Shown here piece after piece: positions 52,321 through 64,000 of a stretch of 64,000 nt of DNA (within the stretch, counting starts at the first letter, position 1; every line of letters starts with the position of its first letter). The notes under the pieces are model-generated. The model was not told the DNA's origin, made no database searches, and worked only from the letters and a program-made list of their open reading frames with translations. The stretch comes from Ancylobacter amanitiformis (GTDB lineage: Bacteria; Pseudomonadota; Alphaproteobacteria; Rhizobiales; Xanthobacteraceae). The stretch lies in contig NZ_JAUSVR010000004.1 of NCBI RefSeq assembly GCF_030814815.1, positions 124,001 through 188,000 of the forward strand, written 5' to 3'. The position numbers and the translations under genes are program-made.

Positions 52321-54552
52321 ATGGGAGAGGGACCGATTCCGAAGGATCAGGGCTCGGTCGAGCCGATCGGGCTGAAGGCGGCGCTGGAAGAGCGCTACCT
52401 CGCCTATGCGCTGTCCACCATCATGCACCGGGCCCTGCCGGACGCGCGGGACGGGCTGAAGCCCGTGCATCGCCGCATTCTCTATGGCATGCGGCTGTTG
52501 CGGCTCGACCCGGGCGGGGGCTTCCGCAAGAGCGCGAAGATCGTCGGCGATGTGATGGGCTCGTTCCATCCGCACGGCAATGCGGCGATCTACGACGCCA
52601 TGGTGCGCCTCGCGCAGGATTTCGCGCAGCGCTACCCGCTGGTCGACGGGCAGGGCAATTTCGGCAATATCGACGGCGACAACGCGGCGGCCGAGCGCTA
52701 CACCGAGGCGCGGCTGACCGAGGTCGCCCGCCTCATCCTCGACGGTATCGACGAGGACGCGGTCGACTTCCGCCCGAACTATGACGGGACGACGGAAGAA
52801 CCCGTCGTCATGCCGGGCGCCTTCCCGAACCTCCTCGCCAATGGCTCGACCGGCATCGCCGTGGGCATGGCGACCTCGATCCCGCCGCACAACGCGGCCG
52901 AACTGATCGATGCCAGCCTGCACCTGATCGCCCATCCGCACGCGACGACCGACGACCTCCTCAAATTCGTCAAGGGGCCGGATTTCCCCACCGGCGGCGT
53001 CATCATCGAATCGCCGGCCTCGATCGCCGATGCCTACGCCACCGGGCGCGGCGGCTTTCGCCTCCGGGCCCGCTGGCACAAGGAGGAGAGCGGGCGCGGC
53101 TCCTATACGGTCGTCGTCACCGAGATTCCCTATGGCGTGCCGAAGTCGCGGCTGGTCGAGAAGATCGCCGACCTCCTCAACGAGAAGAAGCTGCCGCTGC
53201 TCGCCGACGTGCGCGACGAATCGGCCGAGGATGTGCGCCTCGTGCTGGAGCCGCGCGCGCGGAATGTCGATGCCGAGCTGATGATGGAGAGCCTGTTCCG
53301 GCTCACCGAGCTGGAAATCCGCTTCCCGCTGAACATGAACGTGCTGGTCGGCGGGCAGGTCCCGAAGGTCGTCAGCCTCACCGAGGCGCTGCGCGAGTGG
53401 GTCGACCACCGGCGCGAGGTTCTGCTGCGCCGCTCCCGCCATCGGCTCGCCGAGATCGGCCACCGGCTGGAGGTGCTGGGCGGCTACCTCATCGCCTATC
53501 TCAACCTCGACGAGGTGATCCGCATCATCCGCGAGGAGGATGAGCCGAAGGTTGAGCTGATGCGGACCTTCGAACTGACCGACGTGCAGGCGGAAGCCAT
53601 CCTCAACATGCGCCTGCGCTCGCTGCGCAAGCTTGAGGAATTCGAGATCCGCAAGGAGCACGACGCGCTGACCGCGGAGAAGGGCGAGATCGAGGCGTTG
53701 CTCGGCTCGGAGGCGCGGCAGTGGAAGACGGTCGCCTGGCAGCTCGGGGAGACGCGCAAGGCGTTCGGGCCGGACACCCCGCTCGGGCGGCGGCGCACCA
53801 GCTTCGGCGAGGCGGCCGCCCATGGCGCGGATGCGGTGAGCGAGGCGCTGGTGGAGCGCGAGCCGATCACCGTCGTCGTCTCGGAAAAGGGCTGGATCCG
53901 CGCGCTCAAGGGCCATGTGGCGGACCTCTCCGCGCTCGCCTTCAAGGGCGACGACCAGCTCAAGCTGTCCTTCTTCACCGAGACGACCTCGAAGCTGCTG
54001 GTCTTCGCCACCAATGGCCGCTTCTACACGCTGGACGCGTCCAAGCTGCCCGGCGGGCGCGGCCATGGCGAGCCGCTGCGACTGTCGATCGACCTTGAGC
54101 AGGAGGCCGACATTGTCGACGTCCTGCCCTATCAGGGCGGGCGCAAGCTGCTGGTCACGGCCAAGGAGGGCAGGGGCTTCCTCGTGGCCGAGGACGAATG
54201 CGTCGCCAATACCCGCAAGGGCAAGCAGGTGCTCGGCGTCGACGCGCAGGAAGCCTGCAAGGTGATGCCGGCCGTGGGCGACACGGTGGCGGTGATCGGC
54301 GAGAACCGCAAGCTGCTGGTCTTCCCGCTCAGCCAGATTCCGGAAATGACGCGCGGGCGCGGCGTGCGGCTACAGCGCTACAAGGACGGCGCCATGTCCG
54401 ACGTGAAGGTGTTCAGCGCCGCCGACGGCCTCACCTGGCGGGACACGTCCGGGCGTACCTGGACCGTGAGCGACCTCACCGAATGGCGCGGCGAGCGCGC
54501 CAGCGCCGGCCGCCTCCCGCCCAAGGGTTTTCCGCGCAACAACCGGTTCTGA
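52321..54552 (+). CDS. parC: DNA topoisomerase IV subunit A
   Basis: 743 residues. The breakage-reunion domain has [20 protein letters not shown], the [14 protein letters not shown] block and catalytic Tyr127 in [11 protein letters not shown]. The C-terminal part has five-bladed beta-pinwheel repeats like [13 protein letters not shown] and [19 protein letters not shown]. Shorter than GyrA (about 900), so ParC. The residues after HPHG read NAAIYD, so the position equivalent to E. coli ParC Ser80 is Ala. Confidence 0.95.
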   Translation: MGEGPIPKDQGSVEPIGLKAALEERYLAYALSTIMHRALPDARDGLKPVHRRILYGMRLLRLDPGGGFRKSAKIVGDVMGSFHPHGNAAIYDAMVRLAQDFAQRYPLVDGQGNFGNIDGDNAAAERYTEARLTEVARLILDGIDEDAVDFRPNYDGTTEEPVVMPGAFPNLLANGSTGIAVGMATSIPPHNAAELIDASLHLIAHPHATTDDLLKFVKGPDFPTGGVIIESPASIADAYATGRGGFRLRARWHKEESGRGSYTVVVTEIPYGVPKSRLVEKIADLLNEKKLPLLADVRDESAEDVRLVLEPRARNVDAELMMESLFRLTELEIRFPLNMNVLVGGQVPKVVSLTEALREWVDHRREVLLRRSRHRLAEIGHRLEVLGGYLIAYLNLDEVIRIIREEDEPKVELMRTFELTDVQAEAILNMRLRSLRKLEEFEIRKEHDALTAEKGEIEALLGSEARQWKTVAWQLGETRKAFGPDTPLGRRRTSFGEAAAHGADAVSEALVEREPITVVVSEKGWIRALKGHVADLSALAFKGDDQLKLSFFTETTSKLLVFATNGRFYTLDASKLPGGRGHGEPLRLSIDLEQEADIVDVLPYQGGRKLLVTAKEGRGFLVAEDECVANTRKGKQVLGVDAQEACKVMPAVGDTVAVIGENRKLLVFPLSQIPEMTRGRGVRLQRYKDGAMSDVKVFSAADGLTWRDTSGRTWTVSDLTEWRGERASAGRLPPKGFPRNNRF

Positions 54553-54577
54553 GGACATTGCCGCGCGGCATGCGCCG

Positions 54578-55504
54578 TCAGAGCAAGGATCGGTCTTCCT
54601 GCTCCTCGAGCAACGTGCTGAATGCATTGATGGGACGCGTGGGCATTTCGTCGAACACAAGCTGCTCAGGAAGGCGCGTCATACGGATGGCAAGGCTTCC
54701 CGGTTCCTGCTCGATGAACGTGTCGAAATGGGTAAAATTGCTCGTCGCCAAATCGAGCACCGGTTCAGCGTAACTTTCCAGCTTGTCCTTAAAGCCGAGA
54801 ACGCTGCCATTGAAGCCGATATATTCAGCCAGGCGACGGAAGAGCTTCGGCATGACCACCAGATTGTCAGTCAGGTCGCTCAACCCGTCGACGGTAAAGG
54901 GGGTTGTGCCGACGTCAGCGAGATACAGGCCCCGTTTGGCCGCTCGGGCCTGCGTGGTGGCATCGATCAGCGTTGCGCGCAGATCGGCAAACAGGCCGGT
55001 GTAAAAGGTACCGTAGGCAAGCCCCGCCTGGACAGCGTGAAAGTTGTAGGAGGCCGTCAGCCGCTCCGGATCGAGAAAGGCGTCGCTGCCATCGGCTTCC
55101 GGCGGATCGCCGGCGAAGACGAACGCCACCGGGCGCCGGTTCTTCTCGACCGCTCGGGCGAGTATGTAGCCGCGTGTGCCGTCCGAGGCTGACGCTACCA
55201 ATGTGCGATTCGCGTTCCACACGACATTGCGGATTCCGGCGAAGCTTAGCAGCGCGTCGGCGGCGGCCTCGGCCAGATCGAGCGGCTGGTGCAGCGCCGA
55301 CCCACTTGATGGCGGCGAATAATGGGTTTCGAGCGTGTCGATCGCTTCGATGCGAAGCTGCGCGTGGCCACGCGCGTTCAGCCGCGCGGGCGGCCCCGAC
55401 AGACGAGCCCAATGGACCGGATCATCCGCCTTGAACCGGATGGAGTCCCCGTCGGGAGAATAGCCGACGACGTGAAAGGTCCCCTTGATCATGGTGAATG
55501 GCAT
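54578..55504 (-). CDS. SNase/TNase-like nuclease-fold protein
   Basis: 308 residues from ATG 55504, 5 nt after GGGGGAGG; a GTG at 55510 is possible. Residues 5-60 resemble the first strands of a staphylococcal-nuclease fold (FHVVGYSPDGDSIRFKAD ... LRIEAIDTLETHY), and GLYLADVG occurs later. The rest is helical, with an internal mix unlike plain thermonucleases. No signal peptide. It may be a nuclease or only share the OB fold; the catalytic Arg/Glu set cannot be confirmed. It is convergent with parC. Confidence 0.65.
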   Translation of the reverse strand: MPFTMIKGTFHVVGYSPDGDSIRFKADDPVHWARLSGPPARLNARGHAQLRIEAIDTLETHYSPPSSGSALHQPLDLAEAAADALLSFAGIRNVVWNANRTLVASASDGTRGYILARAVEKNRRPVAFVFAGDPPEADGSDAFLDPERLTASYNFHAVQAGLAYGTFYTGLFADLRATLIDATTQARAAKRGLYLADVGTTPFTVDGLSDLTDNLVVMPKLFRRLAEYIGFNGSVLGFKDKLESYAEPVLDLATSNFTHFDTFIEQEPGSLAIRMTRLPEQLVFDEMPTRPINAFSTLLEEQEDRSLL

Positions 55505-55580
55505 CAGCACCTCCCCCTAACGTGAGGATGATGCCTGCGTGGATGTGCAATCTCAAGTTGAAAGTGGCAACCGCCCGTGG

Positions 55581-56330
55581 CTACCCCTCCACCCGCTCCC
55601 AGCCGGCCGGCATGAGCCGCTCCTGCGGCAGGAAGCGGCGCTTGTAGTCCATCTTGGCCGAGCCGTTGACCCAGTAGCCGAGATAGACATAGGGCAGACC
55701 CATGGCCCGGGCCTTGGTCACGTGATCGAGGATCATGAACGTGCCGAGCGAGCGGGCGGGCGCGTCGGGCTCGTAGAAGGAATAGACCATGGACAGCCCG
55801 TCGGCGAGCACGTCGCTCAGCGCCACGCCATGCAGCGCGCCGTGGCCGCGCCCGTTGATGGCGGTGTCCGGCCCGCGCCGGCGATATTCGATCAGGCGGG
55901 TGCGCACATGGCTGTCCTCGACCATCATCGCGTAGTCGAGCACGCTCATGTCGGCCATGCCGCCATCGCCATGGCGGCTGTCGAGATAGGCGCGGAACAG
56001 CGAATATTGCTCGGCCGTCGGCACCGCCGAGCGCATGTCGCCGACAAGGTCGTCATTGGCCTGCCGCACCCGGCGGAAGGAGCGCGATTCGATGAACTCG
56101 TTGACGCAGATTCGCACCGAGACGCAGGCCCGGCAATGTTCGCAGGCGGGGCGGTAGGCAATCGACTGGCTGCGGCGAAAACCGCCATGGGTCAGCACGT
56201 CGTTGAGCTGGGTGGCCCGCTCGCCGACCAGATGGGTAAACACCTTCCGCTCCTCCCGGCCCGGTAGATAGGGGCAGGGGGATGGGGCGGTCAGGTAGAA
56301 CTGCGGTGTGTCGCGCGGATGTTCTGTCAC
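55581..56330 (-). CDS. bpt: Aspartate/glutamate leucyltransferase (Bpt)
   Basis: 249 residues. The N-terminal family box [20 protein letters not shown] and the Cys-rich [16 protein letters not shown] are as in Bpt/ATE proteins, and [26 protein letters not shown] plus [11 protein letters not shown] end the catalytic GNAT-like fold. It transfers leucine to N-terminal Asp or Glu, making N-degrons for ClpAP/ClpS. The gene is intact. Confidence 0.95.
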   Translation of the reverse strand: MTEHPRDTPQFYLTAPSPCPYLPGREERKVFTHLVGERATQLNDVLTHGGFRRSQSIAYRPACEHCRACVSVRICVNEFIESRSFRRVRQANDDLVGDMRSAVPTAEQYSLFRAYLDSRHGDGGMADMSVLDYAMMVEDSHVRTRLIEYRRRGPDTAINGRGHGALHGVALSDVLADGLSMVYSFYEPDAPARSLGTFMILDHVTKARAMGLPYVYLGYWVNGSAKMDYKRRFLPQERLMPAGWERVEG

Positions 56331-56413
56331 GGGTGGTTCGCAGTCAGGGGGAATCAGAGATTGCCAGAGACCGCGGCGAGGTCAAAGCACTCGATGCGTC
56401 GTCCGCGCCGGGA

Positions 56414-56932
56414 TCAGCGCCAGCGGGGCCGCAATTGAGCGGCGCGCTCTTCATTATTGGTGACGACCGTGCCCAGGATCATGTCGTGCAGCAGGCGCCG
56501 GCGCGCGTTGAACAGGCCGACCAGCAGCACGAAGGGCGTCAGCACGCTGAGCGACACCCAGAACAGCACGAGGCTGAGCACCGCCAGCAGCGGCGACATC
56601 GGCGCACCATGCCACAGGCGCATCTCGATCCCCATGGCCCGCATGCCGATGGTGGCCGATCGCGGTCCGCCGAGCGTGAGGCCGGCATAGACCAGCGCCC
56701 AGATCACGAAGGCCGGGCTCAGCAGGCCGTAGAGAAACCAGCCCAGGCCCAGCGTGATGAAACCGAACACGAAGATGAACACCGCCGCCAGGCCGATCGG
56801 CGCGCAGATCATCACCGCGTCGATCAGACAGGCGAGGCTGCGCCGCGCGAGCACGCCCTGGAAATATTCCGGATCGGCGAGGGGGTCGAAGGCGTAGGGC
56901 CGGGGGGCCCCGTAATAATTGGCGTCGCTCAT
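56414..56932 (-). CDS. RDD-family membrane protein
   Basis: 172 residues. ARRSLACLIDAVMI gives the Arg-Asp start of the RDD fold, then three hydrophobic segments (about 46-70, 72-92 and 120-145) with GPRSATIGMRAMGIEMRL between them. RDD proteins are small inner-membrane proteins, some linked to ion exchange; the job here is unknown. It lies between bpt and ilvA on the same strand. Confidence 0.87.
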   Translation of the reverse strand: MSDANYYGAPRPYAFDPLADPEYFQGVLARRSLACLIDAVMICAPIGLAAVFIFVFGFITLGLGWFLYGLLSPAFVIWALVYAGLTLGGPRSATIGMRAMGIEMRLWHGAPMSPLLAVLSLVLFWVSLSVLTPFVLLVGLFNARRRLLHDMILGTVVTNNEERAAQLRPRWR

Positions 56933-57026
56933 GGCGGTGTTCCTCCTCGCCCATCAGGTGGGAAGGGCGAGCGCCGGCGGCAAGGCGGCTGGCCTCGCGT
57001 CGGCGCCGTCCTTCCCGCGCCGGCCG

Positions 57027-58253
<1,227 letters not shown>

Positions 58254-58261
58254 CGAGATAC

Positions 58262-59587
58262 TCAGAATTCTCGCGGCGAAGGAGCCGCACGATTGAAGAG
58301 ACCGCCTGGCCGCAGGATGAGAAACCCGGCCAGGAGCGAATAGGTCACGACGTCGCGATAGGCGATATCAAAGGCCGAGGACCACACGGTTTCGACGCCG
58401 GCGACGAGGGCGGCGCCGAGAAAAGCGCCCGGCACCGAGCCAATGCCGCCAATAACCGCCGAAATCAAGGCTTTGAGCGTAATGGCCAGCCCATCGCCGG
58501 GCGAAATCGTCCCATAGGCCAGCACGACGATGGTTCCCGCCAGCCCGCTGGCCGCGCCGGAGACGAGAAACGTGGCGGAGCGAAGGGCCGGCACCGGCAC
58601 TCCGAGCATGGCCGCCATGAGCGGATCCTGCGCATGTGCGCGCCAGGCGCGGCCGAAGCGCGACAGCCCGATGAGGCCGAGCAGCACCGCCGCGCCGAAC
58701 AGGCTCAGCGCCGCCGCCAGAAGCTGCGCCGGGGTGGCGGTGGCGATGAAGCCGCGGGTGCCGGCAATGTAGATCGGCCGGTTCAGCAGCGCCGGCAGCC
58801 AGTTGACGCGATCCGGCGCGGTGATCCGCAGCAGTTCGGCCAGCACGATGGCGACGGCCGCCGTGGCGATGAGCACGGCTTGCGGCGAGGTCGCGCGCTG
58901 GCTCACCGGCAGCACCACCAGGCGGCCGATCACCCAGCTGGCCAGCGCGCCGGCCGCCGCCCCCGTGAGCAGGGATAGGGTGAGCGCCATCGGCCCCAGC
59001 CGCCCGAACTGGCTCGCCACCCCCACCGCGACCAGCATGTTGGTACCCGCCAGCACGGCGATTTCGCCGAAGGCGAGGTTGATCCGCCCGATAAGGCCGT
59101 AGACCAGCGAGAAACCGGTGGCGATGAGCCCGTAGACGCCGGCCATGACGATGCCGTTCAGCGTCTGCTGCAGCCAGTAGGCGGTGCGTGCATCGAGCCG
59201 GAGCAGGGGGCGCCGCGCCAGCGCAGGCGGGTGATCGTCGAGGCCCCAGCGTTGCAGGATATAGAGCTTGATGTCGCTGAGCGCGCCGCGATCCGTGTCG
59301 ATGGCGGTCAGTTCGAAGCGCCCGATTCCCGTCTGTGCCGCGAAGGTGCAGATGATCCAGTGCGCGCTGGCGAAGCCGTCGCGGCGCGCGCGGTAGGAGA
59401 GTTTGAGCGCGTTCGGTGCGCCCGGCACGGGGTTGAGAGCGGTCTCGACGATCTCCACGCTCGCGTCGTGCAGCGCCGGTGCGGCGGAGCGGCAGATCCG
59501 CGCCTGGTCGGCGTCGATGATCGCGCCGCAGGCGCCAAGCGCGAGGGCGGTCAGCAGCAGGAGAAGGGCGGCCGTGAAGCGGGCGAT
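58262..59587 (-). CDS. LivH-type branched-chain amino-acid ABC permease, probable non-ATG start
   Basis: The permease part has about eight hydrophobic helices (GIVMAGVYGLIATGFSLVYG, ALISAVIGGIGSVPGAFLGA), typical of LivH. The first ordinary start in frame is GTG 59458, but the frame stays open further upstream. An ATC at 59587, 6 nt after GGGAGA, begins ARFTAALLLLLTALALGACG, a convincing signal/lipobox. From there the protein has 441 residues with an N-terminal extracytoplasmic domain of about 100 residues (DADQARICRSAAPAL, then SAHWIICTF). No ATG, GTG or TTG precedes GTG 59458 in the open frame. It lies between ilvA and hemB. Confidence 0.75.
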   Translation of the reverse strand: MARFTAALLLLLTALALGACGAIIDADQARICRSAAPALHDASVEIVETALNPVPGAPNALKLSYRARRDGFASAHWIICTFAAQTGIGRFELTAIDTDRGALSDIKLYILQRWGLDDHPPALARRPLLRLDARTAYWLQQTLNGIVMAGVYGLIATGFSLVYGLIGRINLAFGEIAVLAGTNMLVAVGVASQFGRLGPMALTLSLLTGAAAGALASWVIGRLVVLPVSQRATSPQAVLIATAAVAIVLAELLRITAPDRVNWLPALLNRPIYIAGTRGFIATATPAQLLAAALSLFGAAVLLGLIGLSRFGRAWRAHAQDPLMAAMLGVPVPALRSATFLVSGAASGLAGTIVVLAYGTISPGDGLAITLKALISAVIGGIGSVPGAFLGAALVAGVETVWSSAFDIAYRDVVTYSLLAGFLILRPGGLFNRAAPSPREF

Positions 59588-59625
59588 GCCGGTCTCCCGC
59601 GTCCTGCCCTCGCCCTCGCGCGCCG

Positions 59626-60726
<1,101 letters not shown>

Positions 60727-60933
60727 TCATACAGCTGTCAGCGCGATATGTAGAGCGGGGCGATTGCGTACTTGCCCGCCAAAGCGTCGCAGGCCGGCCC
60801 GCCCCGCCGTCGCGGGCAGGCCCGAATGCAGCTTCGGCGCGCCCGCTCGTGCCGCGCGCCGTCTTTTCCCCGGCGCCGCGAGGCCCTATTGCCTGTGCGA
60901 CGGCGAGCATGGGCATCCGGAAGGGCAGGCGGC

Positions 60934-61995
60934 GTGAGCGAGAACATCGGCATTCGATTCGAGGTCCGCGGCGCGGCCGGCATCATCACGCTGGACCGGC
61001 CGCGGGCGCTGAACGCGCTCGACCACGCGATGGTGCGGGCCATGCACGCGCAGCTGGCGCGCTGGGCGGAGGACCCCGCTGTCGCGCATGTGCTGCTGCG
61101 CTCGGCGCATGAGCGCGCCTTCTGCGCCGGCGGCGACGTGCGGCACATGGTGGAGCTGGGGCGTTCCGGCCGGAAGGAAGCGGCGCGCGACTACTGGCGC
61201 GACGAATATGCGCTGGACCTTGCCATCGCCCGCTACCCCAAGCCGTTCATCGCGCTGGTCGACGGACTGTGCTTCGGCGGCGGTTTCGGCGTGTCGGGTC
61301 ATGCCCGCCATCGCGTGGCCGGCGAAAATCTGGGCTTTGCCATGCCGGAAGTGGCGATCGGCCTGTTTCCCGATGTCGGCGCGACCTTCGTTCTGCCGCG
61401 CCTGCCGGGCTGGGCCGGCACCTGGCTGGCCATGACCGGCGCGCGCATCGGCATGCCGGACGCCGTGGCGCTCGGCCTCTACACCCACTTTGTCCCCACC
61501 GCCCGCTGGCCGGCGCTGATCGAGGCCCTGGCCGCCGGCGAGCCGGTGGAGCGCAGCCTCGCCACGCTGAAGGCCGACGCGCCCGCGCCGGCCTTGCTGC
61601 GACTGTACCCGGTCATCGACCGCATCTTCGCCGGCGGCAGCGTCGATGCGATCCTCGCCGCGCTCGATCATGCGGGCGCGGGCGCGGGCGAGGTGGCCGA
61701 TTTCGCCCTCGCCCAGCGCGACACGCTCCGGCGCGCCTCGCCGACCAGCGTGCACATCGCCTTCCAGCAGATGCAGCGTGGCCTCGGCCTGGATCTGGCC
61801 GGATGCCTCGCGCTGGAGTTCCGTGTCGTCACCCGCCTGCTGGACGGCCCGGACTTCTATGAGGGCGTGCGGGCCGTGCTGATCGACAAGGACCAGACGC
61901 CGCTCTGGCGGCCGTCGCGGCTGGACGAGGTCGATCCCCGCGCCATTGCCGCGCTCATGGATGAGCCGCTGCCCGACGAATTGCTGCTGACCTGA
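60934..61995 (+). CDS. Enoyl-CoA hydratase/isomerase family, likely 3-hydroxyisobutyryl-CoA hydrolase
   Basis: 353 residues from GTG 60934, behind AGGCGGC; the longer frame upstream is not protein-like. The crotonase fold shows GGDVRHMVELG, FGGGFGVSGHARHRVAGENLGFAMPEVAIGLFPDVGATFVLPRLPG, whose IGLFPDVG-x-FVLPRLPG block favours 3-hydroxyisobutyryl-CoA hydrolase over hydratases. The C-terminal half matches the longer length of that family. It would act in valine breakdown. Confidence 0.87.
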   Translation: MSENIGIRFEVRGAAGIITLDRPRALNALDHAMVRAMHAQLARWAEDPAVAHVLLRSAHERAFCAGGDVRHMVELGRSGRKEAARDYWRDEYALDLAIARYPKPFIALVDGLCFGGGFGVSGHARHRVAGENLGFAMPEVAIGLFPDVGATFVLPRLPGWAGTWLAMTGARIGMPDAVALGLYTHFVPTARWPALIEALAAGEPVERSLATLKADAPAPALLRLYPVIDRIFAGGSVDAILAALDHAGAGAGEVADFALAQRDTLRRASPTSVHIAFQQMQRGLGLDLAGCLALEFRVVTRLLDGPDFYEGVRAVLIDKDQTPLWRPSRLDEVDPRAIAALMDEPLPDELLLT

Positions 61996-62020
61996 GCGCG
62001 AATTCGGGTATTCAGGCGGG

Positions 62021-62452
62021 ATGAGTTCACCCTATGACCCCATCGATACCACCATAGGCCTGGCCGGCGCCGAACTGCCGCCCTGGCAGCGCCGCGTGGT
62101 GCTGTATCTGCGTGTGCTGGCCGGCTTCCTGCTGCTGAAGACGATCTACAGCTGGACCCTGATCTGCGGCGTGTGGGACGGTACGACCAGCCGGTTCGAG
62201 ATGCTCTCGCTGGCCGCGCAGGCGGCGGTGATCTGGGCGGCGATCATGAACCCGGTGGCGGCGGTCGGCCTGTGGCTCGGCGCCTCCTGGGGCGTCGTGC
62301 TGTGGCTGGTGACGGCGATGGTGCAGATCCTCATCAACGCCTCGGCGCCCGAGGGCGTGGGGCGGCTGTTCATCGTCGCGGCGGTGGAGACGGTGCTGGT
62401 CGCGATCTACGCGTTCCTGACCTACAAGGCGGCCCGCGAAAGCGAGGACTGA
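62021..62452 (+). CDS. DUF6163-like membrane protein
   Basis: 143 residues with four hydrophobic segments (about 27-50, 60-80, 83-103 and 117-137) and an N-terminal cytoplasmic start. In related genomes a protein of this shape is adjacent to the LdtR regulator, as here. Function is unknown. The regulator lies 133 bp downstream on the same strand. Confidence 0.75.
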   Translation: MSSPYDPIDTTIGLAGAELPPWQRRVVLYLRVLAGFLLLKTIYSWTLICGVWDGTTSRFEMLSLAAQAAVIWAAIMNPVAAVGLWLGASWGVVLWLVTAMVQILINASAPEGVGRLFIVAAVETVLVAIYAFLTYKAARESED

Positions 62453-62585
62453 TCCCGCTAACGCCCCGTAAAGGATAAGTTTTCACTAACGATTCAGGCT
62501 CTCGCTTAAGCCGTCCTTAGAGCGCGCGCCCCACACTCCGGCGGATGAGAGGGAGATAATCCCCAGGTCGGATCGGGGTGTGCAG

Positions 62586-63158
62586 ATGAAGGCGACAGCT
62601 CAGGCAACGAGCGTGGTGGCATTCGGCAAGCGGGGTGAAGCGCGGGGCGAGCAGCGGGGCGAGCTTGCGCGTCAGGAGGCCGCGCAAGCGGCGCAGGACG
62701 AGATCGCGCCGCTCTATCAGGAGGCGCTGTCGCTGCTGGAGCGCCTGCATCGCCGGCTGATCGACGTGGTCAATGACGAATTCGCCCGCCGCGACCGCGA
62801 GGACGTGAACGCCATCCAGGCGCTGCTGCTGTTCAATATCGGCGATGCCGAGCTCACCGCCGCGGAACTGCGCACGCGGGGCTATTATCTCGGCGCCAAC
62901 GTATCCTACAATCTGAAGAAGCTGGTCGAGGCCGGCTATCTCGACCACCAGCGCTCGCGCATCGACCGCCGCGTCGTGCGCATCAAGCTGACGCCCAAGG
63001 GCGAGGAAGTGCGCGCCATCGTCGAGGCGCTGTACAGCAAGCACATCACCACGATCGAGCAGATCGGCGGCATCGGGCGCGAGGACTTCCAGGTGATCAA
63101 CAAGGCGCTGCAGCGGCTGGAGCGCTTCTGGACCGACCAGATCCTCTACCGGCTGTGA
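62586..63158 (+). CDS. ldtR: MarR-family regulator, LdtR-like
   Basis: 190 residues; ATG 62586 has GGGGTG upstream (GTG 62580 possible). A disordered Glu/Ala-rich N-terminus is followed by a winged helix: LSLLERLHRRLIDVVNDEFARRD, ALLLFNIGDAELTAAELRTRGYYLGANVSYNLKKLVEAGYLDHQRSRIDRRVVRIKLTPKG. It matches the LdtR type that controls an L,D-transpeptidase and osmotic tolerance in related Hyphomicrobiales. The binding site was not identified here. Confidence 0.83.
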   Translation: MKATAQATSVVAFGKRGEARGEQRGELARQEAAQAAQDEIAPLYQEALSLLERLHRRLIDVVNDEFARRDREDVNAIQALLLFNIGDAELTAAELRTRGYYLGANVSYNLKKLVEAGYLDHQRSRIDRRVVRIKLTPKGEEVRAIVEALYSKHITTIEQIGGIGREDFQVINKALQRLERFWTDQILYRL

Positions 63159-63215
63159 GGCAGGCGAGGGCGCTCCAGGCCCTCGCCTCCCCGCAGGCCC
63201 TCGCCTCCCCATTCG

Positions 63216-64000
63216 TCACGCCTGTTCGAAGCCTTCCAGCGTGTTGGCGACGTTGACGCCGATCGCCTCCACCGCATAGCCGCCCTCCATGACGAACAGC
63301 GTCGGCAGGCCCAGCGCGGCGATGCGTCGCCCGATCCCGACATAGTCCGGGCTGTCGAGCCGGAACTGCGAGATCGGGTCGTGCTTGTAGGTGTCGACGC
63401 CGAGCGACACGATGAGTGCGTCCGGCGCGAAGGCGTTCACGCGCCCGCAGGCCGCCTCCAGCGCCGCGCTCCAGCCCTCGTAGTCCGTGCCCCAGGGCAG
63501 CGGGAAATTGGCGTTGAAGCCTTCACCCGCGCCCGCGCCCGTCTCATCGGCATAGCCGAGGAAATAGGGGAATTCCTGCATCGGGTCGGCGTGGATGTTG
63601 CACACCAGCACGTCGCCGCGCTCGTAGAAAATGGCCTGCGTGCCGTTGCCGTGGTGATAGTCGACATCGAGAATGGCCACGCGGGCCGCGCCCCGGTCGC
63701 GCAGGCCCTGCGCCGCCACCGCCGCGTTGTTGATGAAGCAGTAGCCGCCCATGGTTCCCGCATGGGCGTGGTGGCCGGGCGGGCGGCACAGCGCGAAGGC
63801 CGCCCGCTCGCCGCCGGACAGCAGATCGACTCCGGTCAGCGCGGCATCGGCGCCCGCCTGCACGGCATCCCAGGTGCCCGCGACGATGCAGCAGCCGGCA
63901 TCGAACGAGAAATGCCCCAGCTTGCCGTCAATGGCGTCCGGCTCGATGAAGCGCATGCCCGGCGCGCGCCAGAAGCTCGGCAACGCTGGCGTGTCGCGCC
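63216..64000 (-). CDS. Histone deacetylase-family (acetylpolyamine amidohydrolase-like) protein, partial
   Basis: The frame reads to the right edge, so the N-terminal end is missing; about 260 residues are seen. The zinc enzyme motifs are FALCRPPGHHAHAGTMGGYCFINNAAVAA (catalytic His-His pair), VAILDVDYHHGNGTQ (Asp and His ligands) and SLGVDTYKHDP (Asp ligand). VMEGGYAVEAIG follows near the end. Such bacterial proteins deacetylate polyamines or related small amides, in the cytoplasm. Confidence 0.92.
   Translation of the reverse strand, partial: RDTPALPSFWRAPGMRFIEPDAIDGKLGHFSFDAGCCIVAGTWDAVQAGADAALTGVDLLSGGERAAFALCRPPGHHAHAGTMGGYCFINNAAVAAQGLRDRGAARVAILDVDYHHGNGTQAIFYERGDVLVCNIHADPMQEFPYFLGYADETGAGAGEGFNANFPLPWGTDYEGWSAALEAACGRVNAFAPDALIVSLGVDTYKHDPISQFRLDSPDYVGIGRRIAALGLPTLFVMEGGYAVEAIGVNVANTLEGFEQA

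Noticed and set aside
50434..54066. A minus-strand open frame of about 1200 codons
   Set aside because: It lies opposite rnc, era, recO and parC, which carry all expected catalytic motifs; its composition is Arg/Gly/His-rich, as expected of a shadow frame.

Overview
The window is a GC-rich alphaproteobacterial chromosome segment, most likely from the order Hyphomicrobiales and plausibly near Xanthobacteraceae (inference). Supporting signs are the gene order rpoZ-rsh-pyrE-pdxJ-acpS-lepB-rnc-era-recO, an LdtR-type MarR regulator beside its partner membrane protein, a HemB without zinc cysteines, and an intergenic inverted-repeat unit of a kind common in that order. I see no tRNA, rRNA, CRISPR array, intact transposase or phage gene.

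Left part (1-12168): a partial membrane-fusion (HlyD) protein behind a small Cys-rich secreted protein; an OmpR/EnvZ-type two-component pair followed by an LTXXQ-type periplasmic protein; an SH3 protein with Cys-rich repeats; an MGT glycosyltransferase; a decayed methyltransferase region; a divergent MFS/MerR pair around a clear MerR operator; and a LysR regulator divergent from a three-gene operon (alpha/beta-barrel protein, tautomerase-like protein, metallo-beta-lactamase-fold hydrolase).

Central accessory cluster (12220-28686, all minus strand, tightly spaced or overlapping): transcribed from right to left it encodes two SrfA-like membrane proteins, an SrfB-type actin/Hsp70-fold protein, an SrfC-type P-loop GTPase, a single-pass protein, a secreted SH3+VWA protein like the C-terminal part of PpkA, an ABC ATPase and FtsX-like permease, a secreted FGE-fold protein without its catalytic cysteines, two lipoproteins and a small membrane protein. 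The second half matches the type VI secretion threonine-phosphorylation module (PpkA VWA-TagT-TagS-TagR-TagQ) but has no kinase, phosphatase or secretion apparatus in the window. A very AT-rich stretch (about 28690-29110) lies immediately upstream. This SrfABC plus TagQRST-like combination is the best candidate for an undescribed envelope system.

Right part (29368-64000): mostly housekeeping genes. These are a CoA-transferase, a deoxyribosyltransferase-like protein, an M29 aminopeptidase, a repeat-containing OmpA-family protein with two tiny membrane proteins, a lytic transglycosylase, dapA, smpB, efp divergent from epmA, a type-5 uracil-DNA glycosylase, a NYN-domain protein, the rpoZ-to-recO series, parC, an SNase-like protein, bpt, an RDD protein, ilvA, a LivH-type permease with a probable non-canonical start, hemB, a 3-hydroxyisobutyryl-CoA hydrolase-like gene, the DUF6163/LdtR pair, and a histone-deacetylase-family gene running off the right edge.
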